A DNA stretch of 64,000 nt from contig JALRME010000027.1 in the NCBI GenBank assembly GCA_026120035.1, positions 310,001 through 374,000 on the forward strand, read 5' to 3'. A program made the position numbers and the translations under genes. Origin of the DNA: Coleophoma eucalyptorum (lineage: Eukaryota; Ascomycota; Leotiomycetes; Helotiales; Dermateaceae). The notes under the pieces are model-generated. The model was not told the origin of the DNA and did not search any database. It saw only the letters and a program-made list of their open reading frames with translations. Shown here one piece after another: positions 22,247 to 33,083 of the stretch (its first letter is position 1; every line of letters begins with the position of its first letter).

Positions 22247-24105
22247 TTCTACCTGCGACTGCCGTACGGGCTCTGATGGTGGAGGGAGGGCGAGAGCGAG
22301 CGCGAAGGAGAGGGATCCAGGCTTTACCCATCGCTGCATGGAGCCCCGAAGACCAATCACGGCATCCCGCTATGGGAGACGAGTGTGTGCTGTCTCGCAC
22401 TCCACCACGTCGCCCTCGTCTCCACCAATGGCTCTGTCCATCCAGTTTAAAGAGAGGGCGACCTTCCTCGTGGCATCTTATCTTGCCATGAATGAATGAC
22501 GTGCATCGAATCTCCCCTTCCATTTCTCGTTGGCCAACAGCGCAACGCGAGCACAGAGAGCAGCAGACCCGAGAAATTGCTCGGAAAACTTCAATCTTTT
22601 CCTTCCTTTTTTTTATTACTTGAACGAAAAGGCTTACTCGTACAAGCGGTACGCTTGGGCCTTGGCCTGGGTGACGGACAGGTAAGGCTTTGCATTTTGC
22701 ATGAAAAAAGCACATGTCTGCATTGAGTCCCTGCCCGTCAGGTTAAGAGCTTGTCTAGGAGCAAAGTCAATAAATGTCCGAGACGCCATTTCAATTGGGA
22801 TTGAAGTGAGGGAGAGAGGAGGGAGTGAGTGTGTGTCTGCCTTGTCCGCTACCCTGCTTTCCCCAAGCGTGTTCTTGTCAGTCGCAAGTTACCAAAGCAG
22901 CTCCTACCGGTAGCACCATGATCATCATCTCAGTCATAAGGTATCACAAGAAACATATGTATGGACACTATATGTCCAGTTCCTGACTGGTGCAGTCATG
23001 CAACCAATTATGCGTGCAGGCAAGTCGTCCTGCATGAGCGCAAAGCGCTGCATTGCTGATCCCAATCCGCGCCGGCTCGTGTTCTGGTGCATGAAGTTGC
23101 ATATAGCTACTCTCTAATTTCTCGATCAAGACTGTCGCCCTCAATCCAGTATAAGTGTACCTGCACATTTCCACCAGCGCTTGTCTCGAGATCTGTGCGG
23201 ACTCAGAGGCTCCACTGGCACAGTGGCACACTGACAGTGGCAGTGGCAGTGGGGCGCACAGGTGCAGCACTCATCCAATCTACTCACTATAGAGAAGACG
23301 CCATGCCGGAGCCGGAGTTTCTTCAAGGCATTACGGTGCACGATGGCTTTCCGATCTCACGCTTCAGTTAGTCTATCGATGATTGTGTCTGACTATCTTT
23401 GCAACGATGGAATCGAGATGTGGCTTCTTTGGCATGAGAACCGAGGATAAGAATGCCTATCGTATTGCAATCCTTCTGTCATTATGAACTCAAAATAAGA
23501 CCTCGAGGTCCGAGACCAAGTGTGGGATTTAGCGATCTCAGCTTCTGTCTCCGATTCCAGGCTTATATTATATGCCAAGCCCGGTCGCTGGAACATTTAA
23601 TTATCAACTACCTGCCTATCGCTCAATCGATGGATAGTTCTTGTACCGGACAGTATGTCTTGAAGCCATTACGGCTTTCTGTGGTGGAGCCTGGTTGCAA
23701 GTTTTTCTAGCGGCAAGAAGCGTAGCACTGAATCGACAAATTACCTACATCTCTATAGAACACGCAAATCATCATTCCAAACATCGGGATTTTACGTTTC
23801 AGCTCCAGCTGGCATTGCGCTTTCCAAACATAGAACAGAAACCAAAGTTTAGTTAAACTCTCTGAAAGGAGACCTTCCTTAGATATGTTCTATCGACCTC
23901 GAATGCTAAGGCATAGAGCTTGTAATCGTGACGTCAAAGAAACCCTCAGTCTCGAGACGAGTTGCCTCACTACATAAAAGTCCTCCTTACATCTCAACAT
24001 CACAGATCTTTCAAGTCCCTCCGCGTTCCAAAGATCACAGCAGGCGAAAGAAAAGAAGAGCCTGGGAACAGCCCCAAAGTCAAAAACACGCGACTTCGCC
24101 AGACA

Positions 24106-24751
24106 ATGGTCAAGGACAACAACACAGTCATCTCATAAGCCTTGTCTAATCTCGTCTTACAGTCAACGAGTACCTTACTTGGTCTGTAGCTCGCCTTGCT
24201 GATTTTGTTGTTTCACCCAAATCCAAATTTTGGAATGGAATTCGCGGAATACCCTTAGCTAAGGATATCTTTAAAGGGAGTTCAATGAACTCGTCAACAT
24301 GTCAACCTCCGAGCTAGAGGCATGGTTGAAGGAAGAACAATCCCAGTCTTCTGGTTGGTCGAAGGACGATGAAAGTGGAGAGATGATTGGCCATGAGAGG
24401 TAAGCTCTAAGTATATATAGATTAGTACATCCTCAGATGTTAAAATAAGAACTAACCAGGGACTGGTGAAAACCTAGTGGGATAGCGATAATTGAGATCT
24501 TGAAGAGGAATCCAAAGAAGGATTCGGAGGCTTATGATAATGGTATTCTCCAAAAATCCGGAATGTCTTGTGAAGTTAAGCATATATATACTTAGTTGAA
24601 CTTGCCTTGCACAGATGACCTCGCACACATGCGTCGCGTCGTAGCGTACTGCAAGTGACATCTTGCTCAAGAGGAGAAAGCCAAACAGAATACCAATAGC
24701 AAGAGTTATGAGAGCTTGAAAAATTGGGACCATGATGCTCAGAAGGCTTGA
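24106..24751 (+). pseudogene. DUF3140-like small protein gene, broken by a stop and a lost splice donor
   Basis: Four exons (24106-24134, 24277-24399, 24478-24542, 24615-24751) would give 117 codons. The reading matches the DUF3140 family layout: EFNELVNMSTSELEAWLK at the start, GHESG in the middle, then DDLAHMRRVVAYCK and HLAQEEKAK, ending SYESLKNW. Two lesions are visible. The first intron starts ATAAGC where GTAAGC is expected at 24135, although its acceptor at 24276 keeps frame. Codon 87 (24656-24658) is TGA where relatives have Arg (CK-R-HLAQ). Both changes fit C-to-T at CpG sites. Introns 2 (78 nt) and 3 (72 nt) look intact. DUF3140 proteins are small, of unknown function, sometimes called DNA-binding. 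As written the gene cannot make the full product; a sequencing error at both sites is the alternative. Confidence 0.7.
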
Positions 24752-25002
24752 TTTTACATGATAATGCTCCTAGTTTCATATAACTTATATATAAATATAT
24801 ATGCATTGGTACTACCTACCATTGAACTCCGTATCATATCATGACGTGACTACGTTCTGCAATTATAGAAATACAGCGTTGACCCATCCACCCATAGTGT
24901 CTGACCAGCCCAACCTGAAGTTCCCTTGTCTTCAAATACCTCTATACCTCATCAGAATCCTCTAGTCTTCCATCCATTCAGTCATGATTCCAGCCAGCAC
25001 CT

Positions 25003-26050
25003 CTAAATTCCCGCCTCCTCAGGCTTAACATTCAAACTCCAATCAATAGCTCCATCCTTCCCGTACCTCCCTTCGTCAATCAGCCAAGCATTCGCCTTCT
25101 TAAAATGCCCACAGTCAAAGAACCCCCTCATCGCACTCAACGGACTAGGATGCACACTCTGCAGGACAAGATGTCTCTGCTTGTTTACCTTCTGGACTCT
25201 CTTACCAGCGGGGCTTCCCCAAGCTAGGAAGACAACACCGCGACTCCGTCGCTTCTCGACAGTATCGATGACCTTCTGCGTGAACTTCTCCCAGCCGCGG
25301 TTGGCGTGGCTGTTGGCCTCGTGGGCCCGCACCGTCAGGCAGGTGTTGAGGAGAAGCACACCGCGGTCTGCCCACGGGGTGAGGAGACCGCCGTTCTTGG
25401 GCGGTGGCACGAAGGGCGTTGCCGACGTGCTAGGGTAGTCTTTCTCAAGAGCTTTGTAGATATTTTTGAGGGAGGGCGGTGCTGGGGTTGGGGGTCGTAC
25501 GGAGAAGGAGAGGCCGTGGGCTTGGTTGACGTTGTGGTAGGGATCTTGGCCTATAATCACGGCTTTCACCGTGTTGAGTGGTGTATGCCTTGACCTATTT
25601 CAAGAAATCAAGTCAGCCTCAAGAGTCCACAAGATAATAATGTCCTCTCGTTGTCAGAGAGAGCAAGAAGACCTACCATGAATAGACATCCTCCATAGGT
25701 GGGAACACCTTCTTCCCAGAGTCCAGCTCACGCTTTAGAAATCTCTTCAGCTCTAGAAAGTCCTTGCCAGTGATCTCATCCTTGAGCTGGGAGAGCCAGC
25801 TCTCGTGCAGGGTATCGATCTCTAGCTTCAGCAACTCCTTCTGCTCTGCTGTCAACTTGGCTACCCATTTCTCCTTGTCGAACTTCGCTGGTGCAGGGTC
25901 AATGGTTTGAGTGCTGGTGCCTGTGACTTTGGTGCTGGTGCTGACCGTCTTGGGAGGCCCGAAGAAGGATGTTATGCTGGCATTGGCCTTTGGTTTCTTG
26001 ATCTCCGACGATGAGGAGTCTTCGCCTGCTTTACGCTTGAGTGACGACAT
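25003..26050 (-). CDS. UNG1: Uracil-DNA glycosylase (UDG family 1)
   Basis: Exon 1 is 25677-26050 and exon 2 is 25003-25594, with an 82-nt intron (25595-25676); product 321 residues. The catalytic water-activating motif GQDPYH is at 140-145 (Asp142), and the minor-groove loop HPSPLSAMRGFF holds His273. LLLNTCLTV and VFLAWGSPAG are the other family blocks. The enzyme removes uracil from DNA at the start of base-excision repair. Residues 1-80 are a disordered tail with basic KRK and KKPK runs (nuclear import) and an ITSFF stretch like a PCNA-binding box. The ATG at 26050 is the only plausible start; the frame is open upstream to a GTG at 26137 whose product would look like a mitochondrial leader, but no ATG is there. 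Confidence 0.95.
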
Positions 26051-26479
26051 GTGCCTTGAAATTCGGAGCAAGTATATTCGAGACAGGTTGGAAGGAATTA
26101 TCGTGAAGCAGAATTCAGGTGCGTAAATGAGTTTCACGGTTCTGGTTATGACTTTGGTGGAGCTGTTTTATTTATGAAGCTGGCTTTCACGTATCAAATC
26201 TACACCATAGGCGAATTACCACTTAACGCGTCGCGTGCATGACGCGAAGTGCGAGAAAAAGAAAGTATATTACTTTTGTTGACAATTCTCATATTATTCA
26301 GGTATCTTTTCCACGTGTTTTATCCATCGTCTCTATTCATACAAACGCTCACAAATAAATTCCCAGTCGCTATGCAGTTAACTAGATCGAGAATCTCAAA
26401 GATGAGATTGCCTTTTCATAACGCCCCGGTTTTGTTCCCCCGTGATAAACGCCAGAATGGAGATTTTTCAAGGTCCGAG
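26051..26479. other. Intergenic region upstream of UNG1
   Basis: Between the UNG1 start and the 3' end of the mitochondrial carrier gene (same strand), so it holds the UNG1 promoter. It contains GCGTCGCG-like runs near 26226-26248, possible cell-cycle MCB-type (ACGCGT-like) sites; an ACGCGT core is readable at 26226. No gene is seen. Confidence 0.45.
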
Positions 26480-27898
26480 CTAATCAGATGCTCGCTTGTG
26501 TTCCGCCCTCTCATTGATGCTCCGAAAAGTCCTCTTGCCAACCTCGTAAGAACTGATCATGATAGCACATGCTGGAGCTACCTTGAGTGTTCTGGCAACC
26601 CAACCCCTCCACAGACCAGCCGCACCCTCCTGCTTGAAAATATGCCACAGAAATCGAGGCATAGATTGCTCCTCAGGTGCCAGAACGTTCTTTGCTCCCG
26701 AAGTTGCTGCAGCACTCGGCTTTTCAAAGGTTTGTCGCCGAGTCTTTCCCACATCAAATGGCATCGTGACTATCGAGGCAACTGCTCCAGAGATGGCCCC
26801 AGCAGTGAAACTATCAACAAACGTGGCCGAGTGATTTTCCCTGCTCTGAGATCTGCTACGTGCTCGAGTTCGTGAGCCTTCAACCTCAAGTGGACGGCCT
26901 CGACGACTTTCACGTGCCTCCGTTAACACACCCCTAATTGTCTCGTAGCCCCACCAATATATTCCCGAAAATGGAACATCTCGCCATAGTGTCAGGGTCA
27001 GTCCACGCCAGAGAGCGCTATATCCATTAACTTTAACCATGTCACTGATGCTCTTGACAGTCTCTGTGAAGTGACTACCTCCAATTGTCCTGCTTGCTTG
27101 CATTCTCGTCCTGAACATCTCGATTGGACTGACGACTCCAGCTGCAATCGTTCTTGCAGAAGCACCTGCGATCAAGGAGGCATAATTGTCAGAAGCGAAT
27201 CGATTGATAGGACTCTTGCTGTTGAATCGTAGCCAGTCATAACCCGTAAAGTAAATGATGTTTGCCGGGACTGTCATCACTAAGGTTGGGGACAGCCCTC
27301 GCCATAATGTAGTGAAGCCCTCATTTCGCGCGATCTTCTTCAGTCCGTCGAATGTTGAGTTGAAAGTTCTCCGTTGGGTTTCCTCCACAGCACAGTCCGC
27401 GCCGATTGATTCGCTCATAGAGCCAAGCTTTGGGGCCATAACACACATCTCGGCATTGTTGTTCATGAAGAACACCTCTCGACAGCATGCGGTAACTCCG
27501 AGGTTCGGTGGTAGAGTACTGAACGGCCGTTGTGATGAAGTTACCAGCTTCTGAATTGCTGCAAGCGGGGATTCTGTAGGCTGGGATTGCAATCTAATGC
27601 GAACGACATCCAGAGGAGTGACTATGAATTATTAGCTTGACACAATGAGGTACATTCAGGACATGCTAGACGTACCAAGAAGAGACGTCAACAAGCTCCC
27701 GGAGATAGCAGAGAGCATCTTCTGTCCAGCCGTAATCTCAACCTCACCGTCGTCATCCCCTGCAGAATACTCTCCAGACATGGCTATCGGTTCTACAACT
27801 CCAGGTATCGGGTCATCCCCAAATACGCTATCATGGGAGCTCTCGAAAGTGGTGGCGAGATCCTCTTCCGGTTGCGCGCGGTCCCAGGAAGCTGCCAT
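26480..27898 (-). CDS. MTM1: Mitochondrial carrier, MTM1/SLC25A39-40 type
   Basis: Exon 1 is 27676-27898 and exon 2 is 26480-27621, around a 54-nt intron (27622-27675); product 454 residues. Three mitochondrial-carrier signatures are present: TPLDVVRIRLQ (rebuilt by the splice), SPIEMFRTRMQ and MPFDVGKTRRQ. The GVTACCREVFF stretch and the third signature with VGKTR point to the MTM1/SLC25A39 branch rather than other carriers. LWRGL occurs after each repeat. Members sit in the inner mitochondrial membrane; yeast Mtm1 affects manganese loading of Sod2 and iron homeostasis, and SLC25A39 imports glutathione. A 65-residue acidic N-terminal extension and an Arg/Ser-rich loop before the third repeat are fungal features. 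The ATG at 27898 is the first in frame. Confidence 0.9.
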
Positions 27899-28542
27899 AG
27901 AGGGTCTCGTCCGAATATGACTCTCAATGAGCTTTACTCTGGAGTTGCTGCTCGCAATAGTCGGGTTGTCGCTATATCTTTCGAGAGATTAATGTGGTGT
28001 CGACGCGCAGTCTTAAAGAATCCATGACGACCTTTAAATTTTGGAGGCGCGGAAGCAAATCGGAGCTCAAGATCTGCTTTCGGATTTAGCGCGCCCGTGC
28101 GAACTTTCTAGTATGTCACTTTCGAAACTCATTCCCAACTCATGCTTTGCTCCATATCTCCGAACAATTCTTATCCCGTTGCGGATCTTGGTTATTACAT
28201 CCAAACTCAAGTACTCAAATCACCGAACCTTTTCCCTTCAAATCAACGTCTTCAGCTTCAAGATAAAGGTATACGGGATTCACGAATCAAAGGAGCCCTC
28301 GACCCCTCGTTCTTGATAGCTCGCATACCGGAAGCCGCTAAGTTAAGGCCGAGCTACTCCGTACAGAAAGGGGAGGGTTCTAGGATCCTAATCGTCATCC
28401 GGTGATAAGCTTTCTCGTTTCTGCTGTAACGTTTGGAGCCGAGGACTCCATATTGAACATCGACTTGATATCAACAGTGTAACACCTTTGCCAAAGTCCT
28501 TCTTTTCTTTCATTTTTCAGATTTAGACACATAGATTGGGCC
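27899..28542. other. Divergent promoter region, MTM1 and F-box gene
   Basis: A 644-nt gap between divergent genes. Open frames in it carry no family features. It should contain both promoters. Confidence 0.5.
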
Positions 28543-30119
28543 ATGGAAGACTCGAATTCAGAATTAGATTCTTTTCGTCGCCAATGGCGAGCAGAAGTTA
28601 CCGCAAAAGCGAAAGAAGACCGCAAACCGCATCCCAAGGCAACAGCCAGCACTTCGAAAGCTGCACGAAGACCCGCGCCAGCTACAAGATACACCTCAGA
28701 GAAGACTATTATTCCTGCAGATGATCAAGAAGATGACGAGGCCTGTGGAGAAGGGCAACCACCCCGCCGGACGGATGCCCACTCTATCAACGATTCTGAG
28801 AGCAGTAAGAACGGCAGTATAGAACCAAAGTCGGCCCTTGAGCACTATGAAAAGGCGGTAGAAAAAGAGACGGAAGGCAGTTTGGGAGACAGCCTCAATC
28901 TCTACCGTAAAGCATTTCGAGTAAGCAGTCCTAGGCTGGAGCAAGATTGGTCTAACAGTTATAGATGGATCATCGCGTTGATCAAAAGTACAAGACCAAG
29001 CACTTTCCCCCATCTTCATTTCCCACAAAACCTGCGAATCCAAATCCCTCGGATTCTCCAGTGACCGTCCCAAATACTGCACACCAGTCCCTAGACGGGC
29101 CGCCACAAACAATCAAGGAACTTATCGCTGGCTTTGCTGGCCTCTCTATTGAAACCGCACCTCCCGCCATCGAGGGCACTGAGGCCCCTCCATGTTTCTT
29201 GGCAGAGCTCCCTGACGAGATTCTTGTACAAATATGTACAGAAACCGCTATACAGGACGTCGCGGCGTTTGTAAGACTTTCGCTCGTTTGTAAGCGTCTA
29301 GCATATCTTGTCGCTACAGAGGAGCAGGTTTGGAGGCGAGTATGCCTTGGCTCGGAGACCGGCTTCGGAGCTATGCATTATGACTGGCAACGCGAGATAC
29401 TTGGTGGCCCCTTAGAGGAAGATGATCCCGTGCTAGAGGATGATCTAGGAGAGAATGATTCTTCACCTTCCTTGGAATCGCTACCACTTGACAAAGATCA
29501 GATTACAATGATACTCTATCAAAACATTTATTCATCTTCTTGGCGTCAAATGTTTCGACTCCGGCCAAGGATAAGATTCAACGGTTGCTATATCAGTACT
29601 GTCAATTATATCAGGCCTGGTCAAGGATCACAATCTCAAGTGACCTGGCACAATCCTGTTTTGATAGTGACTTATTACCGATATCTTAGGTTTTTCCGCG
29701 ACGGAACTGTCATAAGTTTGTTGACAACTACGGAGCCCAGTGATGTAGTACACCATCTTACAAAGGAGCTTGCAGACACGCATCGAAATGGTGCTGCACC
29801 ACATCTCCCTTCAACTGTAATGCAAAATGCCTTGCGAGGGCGTTGGCGCCTTTCCACAGTGGAAGACAATCCCGAAGCAAATCTCAAGGATGCTGAAGGC
29901 GAGGTAGTGATTGAGACCGAGGGTGCCACAGGAGCACGCTACATCTATCGAATGGAACTTTCTCTTCGAAGCTCAGGAAAAGGTGCTAAGAACAACAAGC
30001 TTGTATGGCGAGGGTTTTGGAGCCATAATGTACTTACTGATGATGTAGCACCGTTTACGCTCCGGAACGACAAAGCATTTTTCTGGAGTCGTGTGAAGAG
30101 CTACGGCACGGGAGTTTGA
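28543..30119 (+). CDS. F-box protein of the Hrt3/Pof7/FBXO9 type
   Basis: Exons 28543-28920 and 28965-30119 flank a 44-nt intron, giving 510 residues. After a disordered N-terminus comes a TPR-like helical segment (ALEHYEKAVEKE...LYRKAF, joined by the splice to MDHRVDQKYK). An F-box follows at about residues 206-255 (LAELPDEILVQICT ... LSLVCKRLAYLV). The C-terminal half matches the conserved domain of FBXO9 and yeast Hrt3, with WRQMFRLRPRIRFNGCYIS and FFRDGTVISLLTT. These proteins are substrate adaptors of SCF ubiquitin ligases, binding Skp1 through the F-box. The three-part layout makes the assignment secure at family level; the substrate is unknown. Confidence 0.92.
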
Positions 30120-30779
30120 AGATCCAGTGGCAAAGATCAGTTAATATCATAGACTATGAGAACGAAATTACGACTTTTCTAGGACGTACGCTGCTCCTGT
30201 TTCTTTGATATCAAAACTTGAATATGATCAAAGTGTGCACTTTGAAACTTGGCCAAGCAGAATATTCACTATAGTCATATATAACACGGCAGCCATGTTC
30301 CTAGTTTCTCCTTATCCATTGGAGGATACTCAGATCAAAAACATACTAGGCCTATACTTCTGCAAACATGCATACAACACAAAGACTTGTATGTGCATCC
30401 ATCAGCCACTTAACGCACACATTAGAGTAATATGCTCTGTAGAGCAAGATATTCGTTAGAATCTATCCAAATCATCGCATTTGAATTCATCAAATCAGAA
30501 TGACTCCACTTTCCGGGCTCAACCACTTCAAGGAGTCAAACAAATAGTGCGGTCCTCAACCCTCTCTTTGGTGAACTAGGCACTAAAAGGGCAGGTGAAT
30601 CCTATTACACGTGATAAATAAGATAAATAGTGACTCACATTGTATTCAATGTATCAGCTCAGACTGAATTTTGTGCATGGTGAGAGCTGTACGCACTGAT
30701 ATATCCTGCATAATGTATACCCAATCTTGAATAACTTCTCAAAGAGAACAATCCACTTCCCCTTTCCCTCAAAAACTAG
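30120..30779. other. Intergenic region
   Basis: 660 nt between two plus-strand genes, holding the F-box gene's 3' end and the promoter of the acetyltransferase. An 84-codon open frame at 30205-30459 has no recognisable features. Confidence 0.5.
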
Positions 30780-31475
30780 ATGCCCTCCACAAAGACTACC
30801 CCAACCGTAAACCCAGTCCAACCCCGACCACCAGCACACGCCCGCCCCTCACACAGCATCAACACGCCACGCCTCCTCCTCCGCAGTCCCATCCCCACCG
30901 ATGCAACAGCGTCCACAGTCCTCTGGACAGAACCCTTGAACAACCCCTTCGGCGGGGTCGTCGACTTCAACGCCTCCTGCGACAAACGCCTGGCCAGCAT
31001 CCACAAACAAGCGCTCACAACCGCATCGGGTAAGGATGCCTTCATGCAGATAATCCTTAAGGACGCCTCTGTGGCGCCGGCAGAATTCCCGGAGGCTTTG
31101 AGAGTGCAAGATGGGGTTTTGATTGGGATGTCGGGCTTCAATTCGTTCCCGGTTGGCGAGGATGGCGTGTTGGTGGGAGATGTTGGTGCGTTGATTGATT
31201 GTCAGTTTCGGCGCTTGGGCTTTGCTGTTGAGACGCTGAGTGCGGTTTTTGAGTATGGGTTTGAGGAGTTGGGTGTGCGCGGGATGAGTCTAGATACTGA
31301 GGCGGATAATAAGCCGTGGAGAGAGCTTATGAGGAGTATGGGCCTTGATGGCGCGGAGAGTTTGAGGACTGGTGAAGATAGGAAGGAGTTTGGAGAGGTG
31401 GTGTATCATTTTGATAGAGAAATGTGGGAGGTTGCTAAGGAGGGGATGAAGAAAACTGGAAAGTGGTCTTTGTGA
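30780..31475 (+). CDS. GNAT-family N-acetyltransferase (RimJ/RimL-like)
   Basis: Single exon, 231 residues. The start TPRLLLRSPIPTDA (about 29-42) is the typical opening beta strand of RimJ/RimL-type GNAT enzymes. DVGALIDCQFRRLGFAVE (about 137-154) contains the acetyl-CoA pyrophosphate loop (R-R-x-G-x-A), followed by a helix and SLDTEADNKPWRELMRSMGL, matching motif B where the second strand and the N-x-x-S/W helix lie. It would transfer acetyl from acetyl-CoA to an amine; the substrate is unknown. G+C is locally high, especially in the first 300 nt. Confidence 0.88.
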   Translation: MPSTKTTPTVNPVQPRPPAHARPSHSINTPRLLLRSPIPTDATASTVLWTEPLNNPFGGVVDFNASCDKRLASIHKQALTTASGKDAFMQIILKDASVAPAEFPEALRVQDGVLIGMSGFNSFPVGEDGVLVGDVGALIDCQFRRLGFAVETLSAVFEYGFEELGVRGMSLDTEADNKPWRELMRSMGLDGAESLRTGEDRKEFGEVVYHFDREMWEVAKEGMKKTGKWSL

Positions 31476-31638
31476 ACCATAATCGAAATGGAATAATCAT
31501 TCAAAATACAGGCCTCTTTTTTGTTCTGATCCTCCAATGCCAATGTTGCAAATACTTTGCTCATCGCTTAACTTATACATTAAGGTTATTTCTTTTCCTC
31601 GTCAAGATACAGTACCTCCCCTTGACTAACAGCAGGTT

Positions 31639-33083
31639 TCAATCCTTCAAAAGTGCCCCAGACGATCGCTCATCTTCCTTAACACCCACAGCCACGTTCT
31701 CCGGTTTATGAATCCGTACAACCCATAAGAACCAGTCTTCTAGTGCCAATAAGTTCAGCAAGACATCATTTCCCCACCAGGCAGCACCGCAAACTAAAGC
31801 GCCAGCCACCGCATCGAGAATGAAATGGTTTGCTGTGGCGATAATACAAAGAAGAATCGTCGCTGGATACAACATACCAACGAAGACGCAAAGAAAGCGA
31901 CGCCAGGATGGTAATTTGATCTTGGGGGCTAGATTTGGATGTGACTGGTTGAAGAAAGGCAGAATGTAAGTTCGCTGATTGTGTGCTATGCTGAGAGGAA
32001 TCGTGGCAATGGTCAGACCGATAAGGAGAGAGTAGCCAAAATGGAGAGAAGGCATGGCTGCAAACTTGTTTGTGAAGCGATTGTCGGTCCAGACTGACCC
32101 CTCACCATAGGGACCATGGACTGTGTCGACAAAGCTGTTTGTATATTTTCGTATCAGTAATTGCTCGCTTAATTGAGCCAAATGCACTTACCCATAGCTC
32201 CTGGCGAGCTCGCCGGTCTCGTTGTCTGACGTATCGGCACTCAATAGACGGGGCGGCATACAGGGCCAGATGGTGAATATGATAAAGGCTAAAAGGTTGC
32301 AAAACGCCATTGTCCTTCTTCTTGACTCATATAGTTTCGGGCCAGCTGGTAGCCCCTTAAAATTCCTCAAATCATCTTTATCCTGTGCATCGGCTCGATG
32401 GCGCGTATTTGTATAATAGAACAACCATATAAGAAATGCAATGGAGCCGGGTATGTGAATGAAGGAGTAAGTCCTGTTAATCCATGTCATCATGAAAATG
32501 TTCTTTATGAAAAACTGCTGAATGCCCAGCTCCCAGAAAATATGCAATTTCTGTTCAAGGACAGTGAGTTGGAGAGCATGATTTTCAGCTGCCACAATGG
32601 TTCCTTCCACGATCCATACAGCAGTAGCTGCTCGGCCGAGTTGGTACACCTATTGCACATCAGTTCTGCAAACTCGGACGCTGACACCGGCTTGTTCACC
32701 CAATATATAAGTGCCCAGTACCAGCACTCTACCAAGAACGGGAATCTCTCCAGGAGTCTACTCAGCACATATCCCCTAAATCTCCTTGTGTTCGGTGTCG
32801 TAACCTGTGTCTTCAAGCCGCAGAGCGACAGGTCTCGCTTCCTCCACTTTGGCTCCTGCGTGCCGAGCAGCGACGGCGACGATGACCGAGCAGCTTCCTC
32901 GTCGCCAATCATGCCATCCGCTCCCTCATGTCGATTAATATTTTCGTCAGAGACCCTTCTAGTCTTGGTGGGCCATCGGGAGGCTCTTCGTCGCCCTGGA
33001 GCAAAGTCTCGATTGATCCAGGTACCCGAGATGAGCAGAGCGATAACTACTAAAGGTTCTGCTACTGCACCTATGCCACCCAT
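31639..33083 (-). CDS. PAP2-superfamily integral membrane protein (Aur1/Ipt1-like)
   Basis: Three exons (32700-33083, 32192-32649, 31639-32134), introns of 50 and 57 nt, product 445 residues. The C-terminal exon has the PAP2_3 phosphatase/phosphotransferase signature: AAMPSLHFGYSL (catalytic His in SLH) and ATANHFILDAVAG (His and Asp of the third motif). Six or more membrane helices are visible. The splices give LIYWVYQLGRA and RSYGFVDTVHGPY, both normal for the fungal family. Relatives include inositol phosphorylceramide synthase Aur1 and many uncharacterised fungal homologues; a role in lipid phosphate or phosphosphingolipid chemistry in an internal membrane is plausible. A loop of about 70 hydrophilic residues follows the first helix. 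Confidence 0.88.

Larger units (their letters stand above)
21581..24105. other. Intergenic region with simple repeats
   Basis: About 2.5 kb between the divergent Msb1-like gene (-) and the broken DUF3140-like gene (+). It includes a purine-rich tract near 22081-22152 and a hexanucleotide microsatellite at 22214-22246. Open frames across 22161-22900 are products of these biased tracts. No gene is supported. Confidence 0.5.

Noticed and set aside
22185..22715. 176-codon minus-strand frame across the microsatellite region
   Set aside because: It is created by the repeat and purine-rich tracts (a Ser run) and has no family features.
28696..29112. Minus-strand frame over the F-box gene
   Set aside because: Shadow of the real plus-strand exon and intron.
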